From: Alternaria dauci
Lineage: Eukaryota > Ascomycota > Dothideomycetes > Pleosporales > Pleosporaceae
DNA length: 64,000 nucleotides
Direction: 5' to 3'
Assembly (NCBI RefSeq): GCF_042100115.1
Contig: NC_091272.1
Span: forward strand, 496,001 to 560,000
A program made the translations under genes and the position numbers. Every line of letters begins with the position of its first letter. The first letter of the stretch is position 1. Below are positions 10,676 to 22,664 of the stretch, piece after piece. The notes beneath the pieces are model-generated. The model was not told where the DNA came from and searched no databases. It was given only the letters and a program-made list of their open reading frames with translations.

Positions 10676-10923
10676 ATGCAGCCTCTTCGCATCTTCTTCT
10701 CTTTGCTTTTCGGTCTCACACTAGCATCAGCGTCCCCGGTTTCTGACACTGCCGCTCAGATCGTCGATAGCGCACAAGTACTTGGACGAGCCAGGTGTCT
10801 CTACTCCGGCTCTCAGATCAGGTCATGCTCAGGTAACGGCGCGGGGGTTGTTGCCAAGGTGACTTGAAGTGTCCAAATGGTGGGGGTTGTGCTGCGTCTG
10901 GCGTCTGCTACTACAACTGCTAA
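10676..10923 (+). CDS. small cysteine-rich secreted protein, intron uncertain
   Basis: ATG 10676 opens a signal peptide (about residues 1-20, FFSLLFGLTLASA) and a short propeptide-like stretch, then a Cys-containing region to about 10832. The same frame stops at 10867. A second frame from about 10859 to the stop at 10921-10923 encodes CPNGGGCAASGVCYYNC, clearly the cysteine-rich end of the same protein. To join them in frame, either a 26-nt segment (10833-10858, GTAACG...AAG) or a 62-nt segment (10797-10858, GTCTCT...AAG) would have to be an intron, or there is a frameshift. The joined protein would have five or six Cys and about 70 aa. It looks like a small disulfide-rich secreted peptide of the effector or antimicrobial type; its function is unknown. 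Confidence 0.5.
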
Positions 10924-12513
10924 GGCTGCAAATGGATCCTTCTCTTTTCACTGTTTGCCCACATGGTAATTTGTTCTTTCCTCGGTGGTCTGGCTTCATC
11001 TAGTGACTAACAGATATAGACGTTTCGATGCGTTTCGAAAGCTTTATACGCAAGACATAAAATGATTGGAGTTCTTATTTCGAAAGCGTGTGTCCCCGTA
11101 CGCTAGATTCAGTTCAATCATGAAGTGATCGATGGCGTCAAGTTTGGAGTCAATCTTGTAACTTCAAGAGAATGATATGTATTGTTTCCTCCTCTTTCGT
11201 TCGAACATAGAATCATGAATAGTTCAAGAGAGGTTCTCGAATGTATAGGTGATTATGTCTACCAGTTGGGAAATGATCAACCCACCAAAGCTCGAAGTAG
11301 TGCAACCAGGCTAGGACCTACGCCATATCTGCATGGAGCCGGATGATTATCGCGATGTCTTTCCGGGTCCATGGATTCGCAGTGTCTATTTCTGTTTTTT
11401 GTTAAAATTGGCTGCGAAACCACAGAGCCAGGAATATGGACGAAGGCCAAAAACATGGTGCTATCCTTCCAGAATGGCATGCCGGCGATCAAATCGATTC
11501 TGGTGTTTTGCAAGATCTCATATGCCCAAGGCGACACCGGCAACACTGGCCTTGAAGATTGAAGCATTTTTGCTGGATAACGGAAAGTCAAGCTCGACAT
11601 GTACCGCTTGGCTATGAATCTCAAGTCGTCCCCACACTACGTCCAGACCACGAAAAGATTGATTGTGGGGATAAAGCCTGTCGAAAACTTGGGCCTCGTT
11701 CCTCAACCCACCACCTCCGCGTCGTTGACGAATGTCCATAACAACAACCTGGGATTAGGCTGTGATGGGCCCACGTCTCCTGCATACGGGCTAGACGGTG
11801 AGCAGGTGCCATCACCGCCCGAGCGCAGATTTCAGTGCGTCCCGCAAACCTGGGATAATCCAAGTTCCAGTCCTTTCAGGTATGTACTATAACAATGACG
11901 GAGCATTTGGTGTCAGCGATCTTTGGGCGATGTGCCGCCCCGCATTGTGATCGACGGCGAGGCCGCGGCAAGGCTGGCTGGTGATATTAGCATCGACAAA
12001 CCTGACTCAGGGACAACTGATTCAGACAACAAGGATAAGCGAGGACCCGATGCAGTCTTTCACCCGTCGATAAGCCAAGATCGGCGCGTCCGGACGTGCA
12101 TACTGCCCTGTTATGGTTAACAACAACAGCCTTGGCTTCGAATATGGCCATAGAACAGACTTTCGGGCTCCACATACCGAACTACACCCTGTGCAATCTA
12201 CAACGTGACGTAGGAATAGTGCGCTGTTTCGAGTGCTAGACCACTCCTAGTAAACCAGATCGTAGCGAAAAACGAAGAGATGGAATCAAGACGGTTAGAT
12301 GAGGCGCTGGATCTGCATCTAGCTCTCATTGTGGTGAGCTGAAGATGCAGAGTGTGGAGAGTCATAGCTGACGCTCTGCTGTATACGCCCGATTTCCATG
12401 AATGTGAGGTGAAACTGAGCAGTATAAGAGCCTGGTACATCCGTCGACTGTAAGTGTTACAACATCAATCATCTCTGATCATACCCGATACCTTGATCAC
12501 CACCTTGCGAGTC
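10924..12513. other. intergenic, about 1.6 kb
   Basis: No convincing gene. Open frames of 60-115 codons overlap on both strands at about 11280-11890, without family resemblance. A TATAA at 12423-12427 lies about 87 nt upstream of ATG 12514 and may serve the Thr-rich gene. Confidence 0.4.
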
Positions 12514-13797
12514 ATGATTGGCGTTAAACCACTTACATGCGGCCTCATTGCTGCTGTTGCTCCCATCGTGGCGGCTGGAAACCCTTTCTGTAAGGGCGGC
12601 ATTCCTGCCGTCGTGGCGGCCGTCCTGACCGGACACAATCCTGCTGAGACTTTCTGCTCGAGCGCATATCCTCTGCCCAAAATCACGTCCACCCGAACTA
12701 CAAGCACATCGATAGTAACGACCACGGTTGCTACTATAAGTCCTACCACCACTGTTGCCACAGTCACAGACACGTAGGTCCGTCATCGATTTCGAGGTTC
12801 GCAATGGCTAAGTCGACATAGAATCACTCCTTCCACCGAAACAGTCACCGTCACTTCAGCCACAGTGACAGAATCGGTCAGCACGACTGTTGATACTACC
12901 ACATTCACACAGTGAGTTTGACACTGCTAGTGACGATCTTCCAAACCTAATGCCTCCTTAGATACGTTGAAGCGACGACTACGTCCACATCTACGTTCTA
13001 CACCATCTCCATCATACAGAAGCGAGATGCCGACAATCAGCTGGTTGAACGTACCAATCCCAAGGCAGCATCCCAATGGGCTAGCGTCCAGAAGCAAGCC
13101 AAGTCGTTTGTCGGCAGCGTGTGCACATGTCTGGAAACCCCTGTCACTGTCTCCGCTACAACGACGCCATTGACAACGACAAGCGTCATGGCCACTTCGT
13201 CCGTTGAGGTCACCGCTACAGCCACGGCGTAAGTCCAGAACATTTTTTGAGCGAATCTGAAAGCCTGACTTTTGCAGCACCGCGACTGCCACCTCGACCG
13301 TATCTGCCACCTCAACCACCACCACAACACTTTCCGTCACCGCGACCAGCAGCACCACAATCACTACCACGACAACGCTTGTCGAGACAGTCACAGCCGT
13401 CGCACAGTACCGTGGTCCCATCTGCAACGTGCCGAACATGCAAGCAGGTTCCGGAGGCTGCTCGCCGAACTGCTTCTGCGATCCTCGCACGCCCGGTGGA
13501 CAGCAATACGGCCTCTGCGACACCGCTACTGGCTGCAATCAGCCCGCCTGCTCTAGCGATCTTGACTGCGGTCCTGGCCAGGCTTGCGCCGATTACAGTT
13601 GCCCCCAAGGTGCAGTGTGCGTGAGCTACACGGGTTGCGCGTCGTCATTTGTGCCGTCTCAGGAGCCGGCCAAGAGGGGGTTGGTGGGCGGTGTGAAGAG
13701 GAAGGTTCAAGGAGAGCGGAGGGCACAGGCGGTTGATGCGAAGAAGTTGCTAGAGTGCAGGTGGGAAGGACTTATGCCGGAGCAATGCCCAGCTTAG
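12514..13797 (+). CDS. secreted Thr-rich wall/adhesin-like protein
   Basis: Four exons: 12514-12773, 12822-12911, 12962-13228, 13278-13797 (378 aa); all three introns are about 48-50 nt. The start is the first ATG of the open frame. Residues 1-20 are a signal peptide (LIAAVAPIVAA). Two long Thr/Ser/Val tracts (about 55-125 and 175-235, TTTVTVTxT-like) are likely heavily O-glycosylated stalks. A central part has a likely KR protease site (IQKRDAD). A cysteine-rich domain follows at about 240-315 (roughly a dozen Cys). The tail is basic (KRGLVGGVKRK). No GPI signal is visible. Such mosaic proteins sit in or on the fungal wall. The exact family is not recognised. Confidence 0.75.
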
Positions 13798-14450
13798 GGC
13801 AGATGTACTCCAGAGGATGGGTAGCGTTCAGGGTGAACAGCAATCCCGAATTTCCATCAGTAATATCCGACTCTGGCCCGCGTGTATCCGTGTCGTGACG
13901 ACTGCCTGAACATTAATTTTCTGGTCATGGTTGGTTCTCCCATACTAGCTCTTTCTCCGAAACCTCGCGGCTCGTTCCTATGTGAAGGTACGTAGACGGG
14001 CGTGGGCAGTGGAGCGAAGAACGCGTCAACGTACGTGTGGAACACGCTTGCCAAAAGAAATCGGTGACGTCATTCATCATAACAACCAAACACCAATCAA
14101 CCCGATTCAATATGTCAACGCTAGATTGAATTTGTATTGGATGTTGGTGGTGACTCCCAAGGGCAGTTCCGGGTTTGGATGTTTGGGTCTTCTGCGCCTC
14201 TAACAAGCGGATTTGTAGTCATTCCCTTCCCTTTTTGGTGTTAGAGAGAGGAGGGTGTTAGTGCAAGAAATCGGAGCAAAGAAGCAGACTTCACACAAAA
14301 TGAGTCAAGAGGCGCTAGAAACATGTACACATCTCTGCCTGGAACTTGGAACCTTTAACAACATTTGACGGTTTTCGATGGCCGGCTTCAAAGTCGGGTT
14401 TGGAATCTAAGTGAGTGATAGACTAAACTCTAGAGATCCACTCACACCCA
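13798..14450. other. 3'-to-3' intergenic region
   Basis: Lies between converging genes. It contains a TGACGTCA palindrome at 14065-14072, which is unlikely to be a promoter element here because neither neighbour starts nearby. Nothing else seen. Confidence 0.4.
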
Positions 14451-15473
14451 TTACTCCCATCCAACAATCCACCGGCCAGCCCCCTTCCCCAACTCATCGC
14501 CGAGTCCTACCAAGCTCCGCTCCAAACCTTCTAGTCCCTCCCTAACTCTCACTTCAATCCTCCGTCTCTCCTCAAACGTATTCTGCAGCGCAACGAATCC
14601 ACCAGCCAAAATCTCATAAACCCACAAACCCCCAGTCTCCGTTGCCAGGTAATCACGATGCGCCTTTCTTAGTTTAGTAATGAGGCATGAGTTCTTGATC
14701 TTGATAGTGAACGGACTCAGAATCTGCGACGGGAGGAGTGCCGTGGTATGTGCAGTGTGGACAGAGAAGATAGTGCGACGATATGTAAGCCAGGCAGCGA
14801 CAGCGATGGGGAAGCGATCGATGCAGTCCTTGCCCACTGGCCTAGCAGACAGGAATGGAGTGAGCTCGAGGAGGGAGTCTTCGATCGCGTCGAGTGTGGT
14901 AGTTTCTGGAAAATGTGGCGATCCAAAGTTGTCGAGGTATGAGAGGAACACAGTCGTCAAGTCCGCACAAGCAGCTTTCATGTCGTTGTTCATCATATCC
15001 ATGTGTTTCTTCAGCACGTCGCACTTCTTGTCGTCGTTGGACACGTCAATACTGGACTGAAGTGTTTCCTTCTCATAGTGGTCCAGCGCTTCAATCATCC
15101 TCTTTCTCTTGTCTATTTTCTCTCTCCTCTCCCTGTCCGGAAGGGCGTTAAGCTCATCAAGGTGTTCCATACAGGCGATCGCGGATGCAGACTTTCCAGC
15201 CCCAACAGTCGTCTCATTTGTCCTTGGCCCAACTGACTCATTCTCTCTGGGTACCTCAGCTCCGTCTTCGCGACAGAGCTGCAATGTCCCCGAGTGCAGT
15301 TGGGGAGTGAGAGACGTCACCCTGCTTCTACTTGGACCGGAAGAGCTGAGCAAGGAGGCAGCGATCTCCATGGGCGACAGAAGGTGAAGAGATGGCGTGA
15401 GGGCGGCTGCATGATCGTGTTTTGGGCCGCCGAAGCGCTCTGGAAGTGGGAGTTTGACCACGAGACTAGGCAT
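14451..15473 (-). CDS. hypothetical coiled-coil protein
   Basis: Open frame on the minus strand. I place the start at ATG 15473 (340 aa, beginning MPSLVVKLPLPERFGG). An in-frame ATG at 15704 would add 77 low-complexity Ser/Thr/Phe/Arg-rich residues that look like translated leader. Residues about 90-190 are strongly helical and charged (LPDRERREKIDKRKRMIEAL, then heptad-like residues), likely a coiled coil. The C-terminal 120 residues are helical with well-spaced aliphatics and end GAGRWIVGWE. There is no signal peptide or membrane segment. Family not recognised; probably a cytosolic or nuclear protein. Confidence 0.65.
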   Translation of the reverse strand: MPSLVVKLPLPERFGGPKHDHAAALTPSLHLLSPMEIAASLLSSSGPSRSRVTSLTPQLHSGTLQLCREDGAEVPRENESVGPRTNETTVGAGKSASAIACMEHLDELNALPDRERREKIDKRKRMIEALDHYEKETLQSSIDVSNDDKKCDVLKKHMDMMNNDMKAACADLTTVFLSYLDNFGSPHFPETTTLDAIEDSLLELTPFLSARPVGKDCIDRFPIAVAAWLTYRRTIFSVHTAHTTALLPSQILSPFTIKIKNSCLITKLRKAHRDYLATETGGLWVYEILAGGFVALQNTFEERRRIEVRVREGLEGLERSLVGLGDELGKGAGRWIVGWE

Positions 15474-15812
15474 CGTGGTCGCGAAAATATTGAGTAGTAA
15501 CGACGGTTCTGGTAGTAAAGCGTCAAAGCTAGAATTTGATCGAATCGATGCGGCAGACAAGGGCGAGCGCCGTTGAATGAAGACGAGTGAGGTGTCGTGG
15601 TAGCATGAGAAGTTGGACGTTGGGCGACGTCGCGTGAGAGGTTGCAAAAAAGTGAAAGTGAGAGTAAACGCAACCGATAAGAGGTGAAAGTGAAAAATGA
15701 GCATTAGCCTCCAATAATGTATCCCGAGACGCCTAAACGATTCATCCAGCGCCTATCTGGTAAAAAAGAAAGCAGAATGTAAACCGTACTATACATGTGC
15801 AAGACGTTGGTA
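15474..15812. other. short intergenic / leader region
   Basis: Probably the 5' leader and promoter of the 14451-15473 gene plus the 3' end of the next minus-strand gene. Nothing else recognised. Confidence 0.4.
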
Positions 15813-17484
15813 TCAAGACTTATCCGCATCCAGAGTACCAGTACGTGCCTTCGTCGCCTCGTCATCCACACGAGCCTTCTCAAGCTCCTTCCTAGCGGGA
15901 GTGGCTACTGTATCCAGCTTCGCAGCTTCCGTCATGACTGTCAGTTGGTCTGCAGGAGCAACACCGTTCTTGTTCCCAGTCATAACCCCATCGTTTTTCC
16001 CGTCACCATCGTCAGCCCCTTCTCTCGCCTTCATCAACCTCCACAGCACACGATCGGCTGCCCTCAATATCCTGCTACCGTCCTCAGCATCCCTCTTCCA
16101 CCTCTCTCTGTGCTCCTTTGAATATCTCTCATCCCTGCACCCCTCCTCGAACCTCTTGACCTCAGCCGCAGTCTGCCAGTGCACCTTTTCAATCTCGCCT
16201 ATCGAATACGTCGGCTTGTGTGTCGCGAAGGAAGTCAGGGCTTGAGGAGTGGGCAGCCAGTCGGCGAGGGCATCTGTTCGAGTTGTCACCGTGTTGGAGG
16301 AGGAGGAGGAGGTCGAGGTAACGTTCGTGGCTAGTTCCCAAATAAGCTTGTGCTTGAGCGACATGCGCCAATGGATGAGCTTGACGTCAATGTCGTTCGC
16401 TGCAGCGCGAAGGCGATTGTACGCTACGTCGACGAGATGGATTTCTTGAAGACGCTGGTGCCGTTCTTCTTCATCCGTGGTATCCATGTGACAGTACTCG
16501 TACTGCTGCTGTGCGTTGACAAACAGGAGGTATTCGGCTTCCCTGAGTAGTTCCTGTCTGTCGGCCTCCATGGCTTCGATTCTAGCCTTGGTGCTCTGTA
16601 CGTCAATCTGCCGCAGGTCCTCGGCGTACTCGATGGGTGCAATGTAGAAAGGCGGCTGCTCTTCGACAGGTGCTTCGGTGATTGCCGCGGGCGCCTCGCT
16701 GCCGGCGAAGGGTTCAGTGGCCTGGTCCTCTTGCTCAAAGACTTCCTGGGGCAGCCATCTTGTGTACCACAAGCTGTTGTGTCGCACGTACTGCTGCATG
16801 ATGGGATCAAGACTGGCCATCATCTCAGCGTCCCAGAAGATGGACCAGAACTCGAGTGATCTTCGCTTGAGTTGCCGACCAAGGTATTTGTAAGCCTCCT
16901 GTCTCTCTCCAGTGTACTGGAAGTATGCATGTGCTCCCAGCACGCCTGCACAAGCACCGGTATTCATCATGCCCAAACATGTCCTCCATCGTGGTATAGC
17001 AGGCCGGCGCATCATCAGCGACGGCACCGAGACAGCCAGCCCCAGTGCCGCGCCTGCCAAAGCCCCATCATCAACGGTGTATCTCTTTGTCCGCTCATAG
17101 AGCTTCCACGTCTGGACTTCCGGCACCTTTTGCGACACCACGACCTGTGCGAAAGCCGAGTAGTAGTACCAGTTGAGCGTCACTCCTGCCACACCCGCCC
17201 ACACGCCCAGTCTGGCTGACGTCCGGATGAAGACGGCGGCTCTAGATAGCGGCTGTGCCGGAGTCACTCTCTGACTATATCTCGATGCAAAGGACGTGTA
17301 TGCGGCGGCAAGAGCGGTCGAGGAGAGGACAGAATACTGGAGTGTCGCATTGGCGCCGATGGGATCCGGTCGTCTCGGGACAAGTTGATGCTGCCCTTCG
17401 CCTACACCCTCTGATCAGCAGTGTTCCCAATGTGGTGTAGTCTGTAGTGGCCATACCAGGCGGCGCAAAGAGTCTCAGCACCAT
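15813..17484 (-). CDS. hypothetical membrane protein
   Basis: Two exons, 17484-17457 and 17401-15813, separated by a 55-nt intron (GTATGG...TGTAG); 538 aa. Without the intron the frame has no ATG start, while with it the protein begins MVLRLFAPPGEG. The N-terminal third has three hydrophobic stretches at about residues 67-97 (with WYYYSAF), 121-143 and 149-173 (Gly/Ala/Met-rich). These are followed by a long helical, soluble, charged part (about 190-480) and a Lys/Asp/Glu-rich tail. This layout (basic N-terminus, small helices rich in Gly and Ala) is compatible with a mitochondrial or other organelle membrane protein. I do not recognise the family. Confidence 0.7.
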
Positions 17485-18448
17485 GGCGCCGAAGCTGCGT
17501 GTGCGGTGCGATACAGGCAATGGGCCATGGGATCATATGCGAAGAAGAGCAGTGCCGCCGGGCGTTTGTATGCGAACGACGGTCCGAGACGGCGGCAAAG
17601 TGGTGTGCGGCTATGGCGAGCGCGTGAAGCACCCACGAGGCTATCCATGGCAGTTAGGGTGCGCGGGCGGTGACGGTGAGTGGGCGCGGCTGGGGGGAGT
17701 CATGAGACATGAGGCCGGCGCATGTCTTAGACTGGCAGCCACAGCGGGCGGCCCCCGGGAAGACGCGTCGCAGGGGACGGTTGCCATCCTTGCCCTGTTC
17801 GCATCAAAAAGGCAGAAGGCGAGGGCTGCAAGGACGCGAGACGCGTCAAGCATGGTGTCGTCGTTGTGCAGCACAGGATTGGTGCGTGAGTGGCGCCATG
17901 ATGTGCATCGTCCGGGATGTGTATGGCGCACGTGAAGACGTGTGGTCAGACGACGATATCGGTCTGGAACTCCCCTCAACAAGAATCCTGCTGAATATTG
18001 CCGCGACTCACAGCGCACTCATCTGGTCGTTGGCCGATGGAATCTCACAATCTGCACAGCCCAAGAGCACAAACATGGAATGCCTCATCCAAGCTTCATT
18101 CATTACTAGCCGCAATCTTCATCCATTACAACAAAGTAGTAGTGCCGATTTACTAACACAAGCTATCGGAAACCGCACCCGCTTTTCGGATTGCAAACAA
18201 GTAAAAAAAAACAGAGAGGTACTGTACTGTAATGCCCAAACGCCGTCGCTAAATGTTGAAAAGCAAGCCAAAGACTTACGCAAGGGCCCAACCCACGCTA
18301 AGCCGCCGTCGTAGGCAGCTGCATTAGTACAGGTACAAGGAAAACGATATACAAGAAACCCAAACTTGTACAGAAAAAAAAGCAAAAGAAATATATAGCG
18401 GAAGACAGATCAAAGAAAAGCAACGACTCCGTTGCTCAGACCGCTGGT
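17485..18448. other. intergenic, nothing recognised
   Basis: This is the promoter side of the 15813-17484 gene and the 3' side of gene A. A purine-rich, A-tract region lies at about 18200-18420. Chance frames only. Confidence 0.45.
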
Positions 18449-21016
18449 TCACCCAGCCCTAGTATCCCGTCTCTGCATGACAATCTTCGCGTCTTCGCTG
18501 CGTAGGAATTCAAACACACCAAGCTCAAGCCTAGCCAGCCCGTCCTTGAACAGGTACTCCGACCCCTCCGTGTTCGTCATGGCTCTAAATGCCATGCACA
18601 GCAGATCCTCTGGACTGAATCCATCCACCGGACTCATATTCTTCCACTTGAGTCGCATAGCCCGAAGATCGTTCATGGCGAGCAAACGATCCACCAGTCC
18701 CACATGTGAGACACCAGGATTCGCCTGCATCGAATGCCGCAACGACGCAATGGCCTGCCGTTCGTGCAGCCAAGCTGTCAGGATTTTAGACACGAGCTCA
18801 TAGTGCTGACCAAGTTCGGCCCGGAAGAGGCTCTCCCCGTGGAACCACAGCGTGTGCATGCGCGCAAGAAGGGCCGGCTCGTCGGGTGGCATCGTGGTGC
18901 GTGGATAGAAGAATGTAAAGAGGCCAGCAGTTACTTCGCATTGGAGGAGGCGGAGCTCCGCCGTCGTCACTATCCCCCTGGGGATGGTCGGTGGTGGCTC
19001 CGCGACCTGCGCCATTTCTCGTGGCGATAGTACTGTTTGCTGTTGCTGGCTTTTTAGTACAGGCTGATGGGTTTGGTGGGGTGACGCGTGTTGTGGTGCG
19101 GCAGCTTGACTAGGATTCGATGGCAGTCGCTGTCTACTTAATGGTGCTGGAGGGGCTTCTTGTGTCGGCACGAGCTGTATGCCGTACGCTGGAGCGCTTT
19201 GTATTGCGGGCACTGATGTGACCGGCTTATTAGGTGCCGTAGTTGGCTGATTAGATGCGGCCTGCGCGTGGGGTGTACTAGATCTACTGCGAGGATGAGG
19301 TGCAAGAGAACGGCCAAAAGGATGGCTCGGGGTATTTGCCCGACTTGGTGGTCGAGGCGAAGGCTGATGCTGAGCTTGAATATGCAGGTGAGAAGGAAGA
19401 TGCGTATGTTGAGGATGTGGTTGGGGTGGTTGCACATGTGGCGACGCCTGATGGTCATATACAGTATGGGACGGTGTCGGTTGTGATGTTGGTGGCTGGG
19501 TTTGTGGTGGCTGCTGCTGCGATTGCGGTTGCGGCGGTTGTGAATGCTGTTGTGGTTGCGGAGCAATATGCGCATGTTGAGCAGGTTGAACGGCAGGAGA
19601 CTCCTTCTTCATATGTGCACTCGCTCCATTAGCTGCGGATGCATGGACTGCTTGAAAGCCTTGATTAGCAGCCGGCGTAGGAGTAGCTGGCGGTGCAGAG
19701 CGAGGTGTATCTGTAACAGATCGAGCCATTGCCGCACCATGTGAGGATGGCTCATAAGGACTTGTATAGCTGTTGCTGTGACGATGTCCAAGTGGATGGG
19801 GAGGCCGATGCACTTCTCTCGAAGATTCTCTTGTTGGCTCCCGTACCGCTTCTCGAGGTGGCTCACTTGCAGGGGGCGTATTGTTGACAGCAGTGAAGCT
19901 TGCAGTGTTGACTGCGGTGAAGCCTGCAGGTGCTGAACTCGTAGAAATCTGCGTGACAGCAGGAGGCCTTGACACGCCATTCAGGTCGTTGTTTGACAGG
20001 GGAGTGAGCTGTAACCGGGCGGGCTCGGATGCAGTTCCTGGTGCTGGTGAAAACCGATGGAGAAGGCCATGTGCCGGCATGGGAGGAATGTTTTCTGTGC
20101 TGCCCAGGCCTGCAGGATATAGCGACTTGAGCGACTTCCTCGGACTGCCCTTCCGGCTCACAGGCATTGTGCTGTAAGGCCGCTTGACAGGGGAAGCCTC
20201 AAGGTCGTCATCGTCAGACATGGTCAGATGGGCATTGCTCTTGCGCTTCTTCAGATTGATGGGTTTCACTTCAAATTCGGTGGTAGCAATAGTTTCCGGA
20301 TCTGGTGGAGTGAGTGACTGTGGCGTTCCATGTGGCGACTATCATTGTTAGTTGGACGACGACGACGACGATATCAACCTGCATCATCACTTACAAGACC
20401 ATCGCCATCAAGGTCGGCGAGTTGGTCATACTCGTTCGCACCGGACGGCCTCTTCAGCTTCATGTTGCGGATATAGTAGCAGGCTTTGATGATGATCCAC
20501 CGATGCAAATGGATCTTGAGACTAAATCGGGATTAGCGCGCGTCCTGACAGTTGACACCTGACATGCCCGGCAACACCAACTTACATATCCTTATGCTCA
20601 GGTTCTTCGTAAAACAGGTCTTTGTTGTACGTCTTCTTGGTCGGGTCTGCTGTAAGTAAACAGCTCCGGTCCGCATCCCTGCCCCAAATAGCGGGTCCGT
20701 AACTCGCTAGCAGCTCTTCCAGCTCCTGGTTCAGGGAACTTGGATCCGCTGCAAAATCCAGCAATGCATCTCTTTCTTTTGGTAATTCCTTTGATAGCTT
20801 CGTCACCTCGCTCGACAACTTGCGGTAGTCTGGGTTGTCGAACTTCGGAATGCCGCGGTTGGTGGTGGAGGAAGACGCGGATAGGCCCAGGCCTAGGCAT
20901 TCCGTCACTTCGCGTATAGTCGGATTATGCGAGCTGAAGACGGAAATCCATCGCGCGCGATCCCATCGTCGCACGCCGTGCTCAAGATCCAGGGCCAAGT
21001 TATCTTTTGAGCTCAT
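18449..21016 (-). CDS. hypothetical Gln/Pro-rich protein, local family member A
   Basis: Three exons: 21016-20586, 20521-20395, 20338-18449 (815 aa); donors GTAAGT, acceptors TTTAG and GATAG. Residues about 80-163 form a module shared with two neighbours: an ELPKE...LLxxYGPxIWGRD segment, a Leu-rich link, an acidic DLFYEEPE stretch, then LKIHLHRWIIIKACYYI. A KKRK nuclear-localisation-like motif follows near 215. The centre (about 300-630) is low complexity: two FTAVN peptides at 326-330 and 334-338, then His/Gln/Pro-rich runs. The C-terminal 175 residues are an ordered helical domain. This layout suggests a nuclear chromatin or transcription-associated protein; that is inference. Paralogs: genes at 22665-24440 and 27616-28693. 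Confidence 0.75.
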
Positions 21017-22664
21017 GGCGCCACATGGGTGACGGCAGGTACGTCAACAGTGGAATAGGAAGCAGGAAAACGACGATGGAAAAGTAAGCGGACGGGGACG
21101 ACAATCAATGGCGCGTGCGCCAAAATGTGATGGATCCGCTTGAGTTCCAAGGTTGGGGTGATTGATGGTAGCTTGCTCGGCAAAGGTAAAAGGAGTACGT
21201 TCCACTAGGCCGTCTTGGAACAAAGTTTTCTTATTGCCAGCTGCTGCTATCCCAAAAAAACTTTGTCCAGTCTCAGATGCCGATCGTGCTACCGAACTAG
21301 ACAAAGAATCAAAGCCCCTTTGTACACACACAAGAAGAACAAACTGCGATGCAACCGTACAGTCGAGTAGGGACGGAAGAGTTTGCTGTGTGTGTGCGTG
21401 CGTGTGCGTGGGGTGGCGTTGGGCGGCGAAAGATTGATTGATGATGATTATTGATGCCGGTGACGTGTAGAAGGCGAATGATGGTACGCTGCGTCGAAAA
21501 GATACCCAGAAAAGAGGTGCATAGTCGCGAGACGGTGATCCGGCAAGGGCCGTGACAAAACATGTGCAGAGGTAATACGCGTCCGCACTCCGAAGTTAAT
21601 GACTCGAACGCCAATAAATCCCTATCGAGTGTAATCATAGTACCGCCCCATCCTCATTCGTTCCTACGGAGCGGGCCCCTTCACCCTTGCTTGTTCAATG
21701 TACGACACTTGCACTATGAGCGATGCGGTCATTTGCTGGATTATGCTAATCATATCTATCGCAGGGATCTTCATCATACACGAGGTACAAATGAAATTGT
21801 CGCTAGCAGCACAACTCTTACTCGCATAGGCCAAAACATCCGATCCTCTTACTCAAACCCACCATTAGTCGTCACATGGGATGAGCGAGTGAGCGGCACT
21901 ATCACGGTTTCGTATAGCCGTATCATGGTCAGGAGTTACAACTACATATGCATCTATGACGCGCTCGTCATGGCCCGTATCCATACCTGGGGACACTTGT
22001 TACTAACGAACCTGGATTACTCAACTATGTATTTCATCAATTTCCCCGACTGCCGTCGCATAATGCCAATGGGAAGTAAAGCGAAATGTCTGGTCAACGC
22101 CACAGCTCCAAAGAAAAAATGCGAAGCAATGTGACGAATGTGCGGCGTGGTCACTCCACTCTAAAATAGGAACGTGGCATTAGGGAGATTTACGGCGCAG
22201 TGCGGAGCCTGAAGACACGCCCCCTTGACTGCAGGGAGTAGACTAAGCGAAAGGGTATACTGCGAAGTGCTGCCGAGCCGTGTATTCGTTCGGAAACCAG
22301 TTGCCGAACTATCGAACGCTTCCTCCCACGCGCTCCCTATCCGATTCCGACGAGGTGATCGCAGTAAAGCAATTCCCTTGTCGCATAGTTCGAGTACGGC
22401 ACGGTTGATGGGATGAAGCACTGCTGAGCTAGTGTAATCCTACACGGTCCTGTAACATTATCGAAGTAGCTGAAACCACCTTTTACGGCTGACCTACCCG
22501 AATAGCTTATTTTCCCGAATTGGACGCCTAGTGGGGCCCCCTCAACCCTGCTCATCGATCGGCACCCTGAAAACCTGAACGCCTGTAAGATCCACGTACA
22601 CAGATTTTACGACTACACCAGCTCAGCACATGATACGTGCGTCTCAGGATAATAGCTATCGCGA
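21017..22664. other. intergenic upstream of gene A
   Basis: About 1.65 kb. A TGTGTGTGCGTGCGTGTGCGTG alternating purine-pyrimidine stretch lies at about 21385-21410. A 190-codon open frame on the plus strand (21562-22134) has no recognisable family and odd composition. I do not annotate it as a gene. Confidence 0.4.

Noticed and set aside
11280..11892. Overlapping frames of 60-115 codons on both strands
   Set aside because: No recognisable family, no consistent splice structure. Possibly decayed sequence, but no proof.
14065..14072. Second TGACGTCA palindrome
   Set aside because: Lies between the 3' ends of converging genes, so a promoter role is unlikely.
21562..22134. 190-codon open frame on the plus strand
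   Set aside because: No family, random-looking composition, no leader or splice signals. Chance openness is plausible.
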